A stretch of DNA of 36,330 bases. Origin: Verrucomicrobiia bacterium. GTDB taxonomy: Bacteria; Verrucomicrobiota; Verrucomicrobiia; Limisphaerales; JAOAIM01. Shown piece after piece: positions 32,424 to 36,330 of the stretch. The notes below the pieces were generated by a model that did no database searches, was not told where the DNA came from, and saw only the letters and a list, made by a program, of their open reading frames with translations. The position numbers were made by a program, and so were the translations under genes. Location of the stretch: positions 16,833-53,162 of the forward strand of contig JAOAIM010000006.1 in assembly GCA_026414705.1 (NCBI GenBank), written 5' to 3'. Position 1 is the stretch's first letter. The number at the start of each line of letters is the position of its first letter.

Positions 32424-34454
32424 TCACTGGAGCGCCACCAGCACCAACACCAGGCCGCGGCCCGACGGGAGCGGGGTCATGGCCTTGCCGAGGATTGCAC
32501 CTTGGGCGCGGGCCGGGTCGCCGACCTTCATGGCGTGGCCGGGCGTGTCGGAGGTGGTCAAGAGGTCGCCAGGTTGAATCGGCCCGTAGGTCGCATCGGC
32601 CAGGCAATAAACGCGGCCGGTCAGGGCGACCGGATATTTGCCGTCGGCTTTCGTGCCGGTCTGGCCCATCAACATGCCGGGTTTGACGCCGCCGGCGCCG
32701 CTGATGATGCCGGCGACGGTGTGGTCGTAGGCTTTGCGGCTCACCACCAGCTCGCCCGGACGCGCCGGGTCAATGCACACGACCATGCCGGGTTGCGGCC
32801 CTCCTTCGGCAGCACGGACGTCGAACTGCTCGGACAAGTCGCTGCCGCCGGTGATTTGAAGTTCCTCGGTGGTAATGCGGGCGTTGCCGGAGACATCCCC
32901 GTCCAAGATGATCCCGTACGCCCCGTTGGTTTTGATAACGGCAATATAACCGGCGCCGCCGTCGTCCCCATCGAGAACAACGCGCACACTCCCACTGGCG
33001 TTGTAAAGATACTGGTAACCCCCGCCTGCGGACGAACTGTCCAAGCGCACCGTGGTTGTTCCCGCCTCATCCCGTAGCAGGAACTGCCCGCCGTAACCGT
33101 CGGCCGTCAGGTCAGCCGCCGTATTGCCCGTGCCGGCATAGAGCAGAATTTGGCCACCGCCGGAGGCGTTCTGCCCGTCCAAGAAAATGCGCGTCAAGCT
33201 GTTGGTGTTGTAAATGCGCACCGAACCGGCCCCGCCGTCGTCGCCATCAAGAAAAACACCGCTGCCGCCATCGGTGGTGTAAAGCGAGAGATCGCCGCCG
33301 GTGTTCAAGCCCCGGAGTTGGGCGCGAAGCACGCCATTGGAATTGTAAAGGTTCAAGAGGCCGCCGTGTGTGGCGTTGGCGCTCAAAATGGCGGCCTGTT
33401 GGTTGCCGGGGGCGCTGTTGTAAAGGAGCACTTCGCCCCAACTGGGCCCCCAAAGGCGGATTTGCTCCAGGCCGTCACTGCCATAGGTGCTGATCTGGCT
33501 GCCGCTGCCAAAGAGCGAAATGGCCGGTGTGCTTGCGGCGGTTCGATAGACATTCAGCGTGCCCGTGACGTTGGTCGCGCCCAGGTCAACGCTGTCGGCC
33601 AGTTGGGTCGAGCCGATGGAGTTGTCCGCAATGCGCGCCAGCGGGATGAATCCAGTGCTCAGATTGGCCGCGTTGAGATTCGTCAGCCCGGCGCCGCTGC
33701 CTGAGAAACTGCCGGCGGTCAGAGTGCCATCCACCACAAAGTTCCCATAAATCCGACCGCCGCCCGACTCGCTCACCCAGAAAACCGGACTGCCGGCCCC
33801 GTTGAACACCTCAAAATAACCGAACAGCGAAGGGTTGTTGCTGGCGTCAATTTTGAATTCAATGTCGGCCCCCGATTCAATGGACAGGAAATTCGACCCG
33901 ATGAGCCGTGGCGTGGTGACGTAGGACGATCCCCTGAGATTTGGCGCCGTGAGGCCGCCGCTCATGGTGTCGCCGGATTTGAGCACGTAACGCGCGTCCA
34001 CGCTGTTGGTATCGAGGCCGGCCAGCGGCACCGAGCCGGGCGCGACACTGGTGGCCTGGCCCGCGCGCGCGGCGTAAAGGGCATACGGCGTCGCGGTCAG
34101 GTCCTGTCGCGGCGCGAGCACCGAGAAGGCTCCGCCGCCGTTGGTGCGCACGGCCAGCTCCAACCAATAGACCGTGCCATCAAACGGCGACGTGCCGAAA
34201 TTCACCAGGGTCGTGAACAGGCCGTTGGACACGGCGACGTTGAGGTTGGTTAGGGTGGCAACGGCGCTACCGCCGCTGCTGTTGGTGAACAGCCCAAAGC
34301 GGATGTCGTAGTTGCCGTTGGCCGCACTGCCGCCCGCCTCCAACCGGCCCTGATATGTGAAGGCCGAGAATGGGGCGGCGGTCGCAAACGTCGCGCTCCA
34401 GGCGACAATCGCACCACAGCAAGCGGACTTCCACGTGTCAACGAGCGGTTTCAT
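32424..34454 (-). CDS. Secreted tail-fibre-like repeat protein
   Basis: A 676-residue exported protein. A signal peptide (about 10-27) is followed by an N-terminal module (FTYQGRLEAGGSAANGNYD … LAPRQDLTATPYALYA, 32-129) common in Verrucomicrobiota secreted proteins. The phage-tail-type motif KSGDTMSGGLTAPNL lies at 159-173. About nine repeats of 22-24 residues (310-525), each with a variant of (F/V/I)LDGDDGGAG … IYN/LYN … (I/V), suggest a beta-helix fibre. The C-terminal 130 residues (TGRVYCLADATYGPIQPGDLL … SDTPGHAMKVG … GAILGKAMTPL … VLVLVALQ) resemble the intramolecular-chaperone or peptidase-G2 type ends of fibre proteins. First gene of the operon. Not part of a visible prophage. Surface fibre or adhesin is an inference. 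Confidence 0.8.
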   Translation of the reverse strand: MKPLVDTWKSACCGAIVAWSATFATAAPFSAFTYQGRLEAGGSAANGNYDIRFGLFTNSSGGSAVATLTNLNVAVSNGLFTTLVNFGTSPFDGTVYWLELAVRTNGGGAFSVLAPRQDLTATPYALYAARAGQATSVAPGSVPLAGLDTNSVDARYVLKSGDTMSGGLTAPNLRGSSYVTTPRLIGSNFLSIESGADIEFKIDASNNPSLFGYFEVFNGAGSPVFWVSESGGGRIYGNFVVDGTLTAGSFSGSGAGLTNLNAANLSTGFIPLARIADNSIGSTQLADSVDLGATNVTGTLNVYRTAASTPAISLFGSGSQISTYGSDGLEQIRLWGPSWGEVLLYNSAPGNQQAAILSANATHGGLLNLYNSNGVLRAQLRGLNTGGDLSLYTTDGGSGVFLDGDDGGAGSVRIYNTNSLTRIFLDGQNASGGGQILLYAGTGNTAADLTADGYGGQFLLRDEAGTTTVRLDSSSAGGGYQYLYNASGSVRVVLDGDDGGAGYIAVIKTNGAYGIILDGDVSGNARITTEELQITGGSDLSEQFDVRAAEGGPQPGMVVCIDPARPGELVVSRKAYDHTVAGIISGAGGVKPGMLMGQTGTKADGKYPVALTGRVYCLADATYGPIQPGDLLTTSDTPGHAMKVGDPARAQGAILGKAMTPLPSGRGLVLVLVALQ

Positions 34455-34980
34455 GGCAGGTAGCAGTTGAGTTTCCGACCGCGCTTTGTCGCCAAGGCGG
34501 CGCGCTCCGCGATCGAAGTGGTTTCACGTTTCCGGGTTCAAACAGGGCGCAGCGCATTTCGTCTCAAGCGCTCGCAAAGGGACGCGTTCTATTTATCCAC
34601 ATTCTTGCTTTTTTCAACCCAAAACTCCTGTCCACTGCTGAAGCTGGGGAAGCTTTTTTGAAAGGGTGATTGCGCAGGGAGGACAAGGTCACGCCGGCGG
34701 GTGGTCGTGGCTGCGCTCAAAGTCTGCCGATTTCAAGCGCCTCAGGTTAACAGCGGGCTTCAGTCCGGTGAAAGGCCGATCACGGGTCCGCGCCGCTTCG
34801 GCGGCTGTTTCGCCAGGGTCGCAAGCCGTTGAAACGGTTCGCAGGTCTGCTTGAGCCGGTTGACCGGGGTCACGGCCCGGTGCTCATCCAATGAGACTCA
34901 ACGCGTGGGAAACATGCGGGTTGCCCCGGCGACCGGATTGGCCGCTTTACAGAACTGGAAATCGAACTCATCTTGCCAAC
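34455..34980. promoter_or_regulatory. Divergent intergenic region with candidate operon promoter and decayed repeat
   Basis: About 525 bases. The part near 34580-34630 is AT-rich and should hold the promoter of the exported-protein operon. A minus-strand candidate reads TTGAAA (34612-34617) and GATAAA (34592-34597), with a spacer of only 14, so it is weak. From about 34740 to 34895 a decayed copy of the inverted-repeat element occupies the region. No gene is visible. Confidence 0.4.
34740..34895 (+). repeat. Decayed copy of the inverted-repeat (BIME-like) element
   Basis: GCGGGCTTCAGTCCGGTG near 34751 and GGCCCGGTGCTCATCCAATG near 34874 mirror the ends of the element at 5728-5873. Between them is AGCCGTTGAAACGGTT, like the internal hairpin of the intact copy. 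The stems no longer pair perfectly. Confidence 0.65.
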
Positions 34981-36159
34981 ATGAAAACGCGTTCCCGGTC
35001 GCTGCCGGTGCTGGTTGTCGTCTGCGGTTTGTTGGTGTGGACCAGTGGCGTTCAGGCCGCTGATTCGGCTCGCCGCTCGCACGTGCCCGGACAGGCGTAT
35101 GCCGACGCGGTCTCAACGCTCACCGGCGTGGCCATCTCGCCCCTGCTCGGCGCCAGCGCCTACGGCGCCGTGAAATATTTCCGGACACCGGCCGACCAAC
35201 GCGCGAAGCTGCCCTGGTTTGCGCAGCCGTGGTTTTGGGTGCCGGCGCTGTTGCTGGTCGCTGCGGTGTTCGTGAAGGATTCCGCCGGCACGGCCCTGCC
35301 CACGGCGCTGAAAAAACCGTTCGACGTGCTCGAAGCGCTCGAAAACAAGATCAGCGGGCTGATCGCCACGGGCGCGTTTGCGCCGCTGATCATTCTGATG
35401 ATGAACGACGCGGCAACCTCGGCCTCCCATGGTTTGAGCCATGCCGGCATGGCGGCGGTGGACTTGACGTGGTTGCAAAACCTCCTGCTCGTGCCGGCCG
35501 GGATGATGGCGTTCTTTGTGGTGTTCCTGGCCTCGCACGCGATCAACATTCTGATTCTTCTGAGTCCCTTCACGACCGTGGACGCGGCGCTCAAGGCCTT
35601 TCGCGTCACACTCCTGGGCACGGTGGTCGGCAGCGCGTGGGTGAACCCGTGGCTGGGCGCGCTCTGGGCGCTGCTGCTCATTATTCTGGCCGCCGGCATC
35701 GCGGGCTGGTCCTTCCGGCTCTCGCACTTTGGCCTGGTGTTCATCTGGGACTTCTTCACCCGCCGTCACAAACGGTTTCGGCCCGACCCCACGGCGAATC
35801 CGGTTTTTCTGGGGCGCAGGTTGCAGCGGGTGCCCACGCGCACCTACGGGCGGCTGACGCGCAACGCCGAGGGGCGACTCGTGTTCACCTACCGGCCCTG
35901 GCTGGTGCTGCCGCCGCGCGCGCTTCAACTGCCCGAAGGCCGTTACGCGCCGGGTCGCGGCTTGTTTTACTCCGAAGTCATGCGGTTGGAGGGCGACGAC
36001 GCGAAGACCGTGCTCCTGTTGCCGCCGCGGTATCGCGGGCACGAAACCGAACTGAAACGCATCTACGCTCTGGAGCCGGCGCGTGATGTGGGCCTGCGTG
36101 CCGCCTGGAAATGGCTGCGCGAGTTGTTTGTGGGACGGCCTCAACCCGCCGCCGCCTGA
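34981..36159 (+). CDS. Multi-pass membrane protein of unknown function
   Basis: A 392-residue protein with a signal peptide (1-27, cleavage near VQA-ADS). Likely membrane segments are at about 43-63, 80-97, 128-145, 162-195 and 209-245, giving five to six spans including broad ones. Recognisable stretches are WFAQPWFWVPALLLVAAVFVKD and TALKKPFDVLEALENKISGL, followed by a conserved-looking polar C-terminal half (RRHKRFRPDPTANPVFLGRR … FTYRPWLVLPPRALQLPEGR … LLPPRYRGHETELKRIY). I do not recognise a family. The start at the ATG 34981 fits the signal peptide; the frame upstream to 34891 runs through repeat DNA. No close co-directional neighbour, so context gives little help. Confidence 0.8.
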   Translation: MKTRSRSLPVLVVVCGLLVWTSGVQAADSARRSHVPGQAYADAVSTLTGVAISPLLGASAYGAVKYFRTPADQRAKLPWFAQPWFWVPALLLVAAVFVKDSAGTALPTALKKPFDVLEALENKISGLIATGAFAPLIILMMNDAATSASHGLSHAGMAAVDLTWLQNLLLVPAGMMAFFVVFLASHAINILILLSPFTTVDAALKAFRVTLLGTVVGSAWVNPWLGALWALLLIILAAGIAGWSFRLSHFGLVFIWDFFTRRHKRFRPDPTANPVFLGRRLQRVPTRTYGRLTRNAEGRLVFTYRPWLVLPPRALQLPEGRYAPGRGLFYSEVMRLEGDDAKTVLLLPPRYRGHETELKRIYALEPARDVGLRAAWKWLRELFVGRPQPAAA

Positions 36160-36330
36160 ACCGGAGCGGCATCCGCCTCAAAAAGTTATCTCACCGCAGC
36201 GAAGCGCGAACGCGCAGAGGGCGTCGGAGCGTGGGGAGCGTCGGGGCGTTGACGCGTGGAGCGTAGCGCAGATTGGAAATCTGCTGACTTGAGCCGCTGG
36301 GGAAGCGGCGAAAGGGATTGCCGGCGCGCA
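36160..36330. other. Right-edge intergenic region with inverted repeat copy
   Basis: No gene is visible after the membrane protein. Most of it is the reverse-complement copy of the left-edge repeat, annotated separately. Confidence 0.6.
36212..36325 (-). repeat. Dispersed repeat, right copy (inverted relative to left edge)
   Basis: Its reverse complement carries CGGCAATCCCTTTCGCCGC, TCAAGTC, CAGATTTCCAATCTG, ACGCTCCACGC, and CTCCGACGCCCTCTGCGCG, matching 130-229 with some changes and about 35 extra bases in the middle. Confidence 0.8.

Noticed and set aside
32424-34454. A prophage
   Set aside because: Only the fibre-like protein is phage-like; there are no capsid, terminase, integrase or lysis genes, and the protein has a signal peptide.

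Overview
The window is about 36 kb of GC-rich DNA from a bacterial chromosome. It most likely comes from the Verrucomicrobiota, near the Limisphaerales/Pedosphaerales. I infer this from three things: a primary sigma factor with a long low-complexity head; secreted proteins with the 'GTIGQPDAG … GGSFGLTGGFW' module; and the intergenic repeats typical of that group (TTCGATGTT runs, ACCGGGCTTCAGCCCGGT hairpins, CTTTGCGTCC runs). No search could be run, so the placement rests on recognition. I see no rRNA, no convincing tRNA, no CRISPR array, no transposase and no integrase.

Layout. 1-636: repeat-rich intergenic DNA. 637-1756 (-): a small lipoprotein and a UPF0173 metal hydrolase. 1906-3798 (-): rpoD, with a strong terminator. 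4182-10832: an envelope-glycan block. It holds a tandem double kinase, two WaaP-like kinases, a SAM methyltransferase, a GT2 glycosyltransferase and an LptF/LptG permease, and is probably concerned with modifying and exporting LPS or a related glycan. 11008-13464: a dimeric dUTPase, a DEAD-box helicase, and a frameshifted nucleotidyltransferase with a small partner. 13577-16385 (-): an alkaline-phosphatase-fold protein and a dehydroquinate-synthase-like protein, resembling EboF and EboD of the ebo cluster. 16514-20828: an orphan PhoR-type histidine kinase convergent with a large secreted GH13 enzyme.

20957-25060: remnants of a second nucleotidyltransferase module, trmB, an AmpG-like transporter with an unusual extracytoplasmic insert, and a two-gene AbiEii-like module. 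25167-29486: xseA (-), diverging from tal and zwf (+), which encode two pentose-phosphate enzymes. 29487-30521: a repeat-dense kilobase. 30522-34454 (-): a compact three-gene operon for exported proteins (a tail-fibre-like repeat protein, a metzincin-like protease and a small secreted protein), closed by a clear terminator. 34981-36159 (+): a multi-pass membrane protein of unknown function, followed by an inverted copy of the repeat found at the left end.

The parts most likely to hold something undescribed are the exported three-gene operon, the multi-kinase glycan block, and the ebo-like pair whose phosphatase gene has taken up an intergenic repeat in frame. Three separate small nucleotidyltransferase modules within 13 kb, two of them damaged, show turnover of defence- or toxin-like genes in this stretch.
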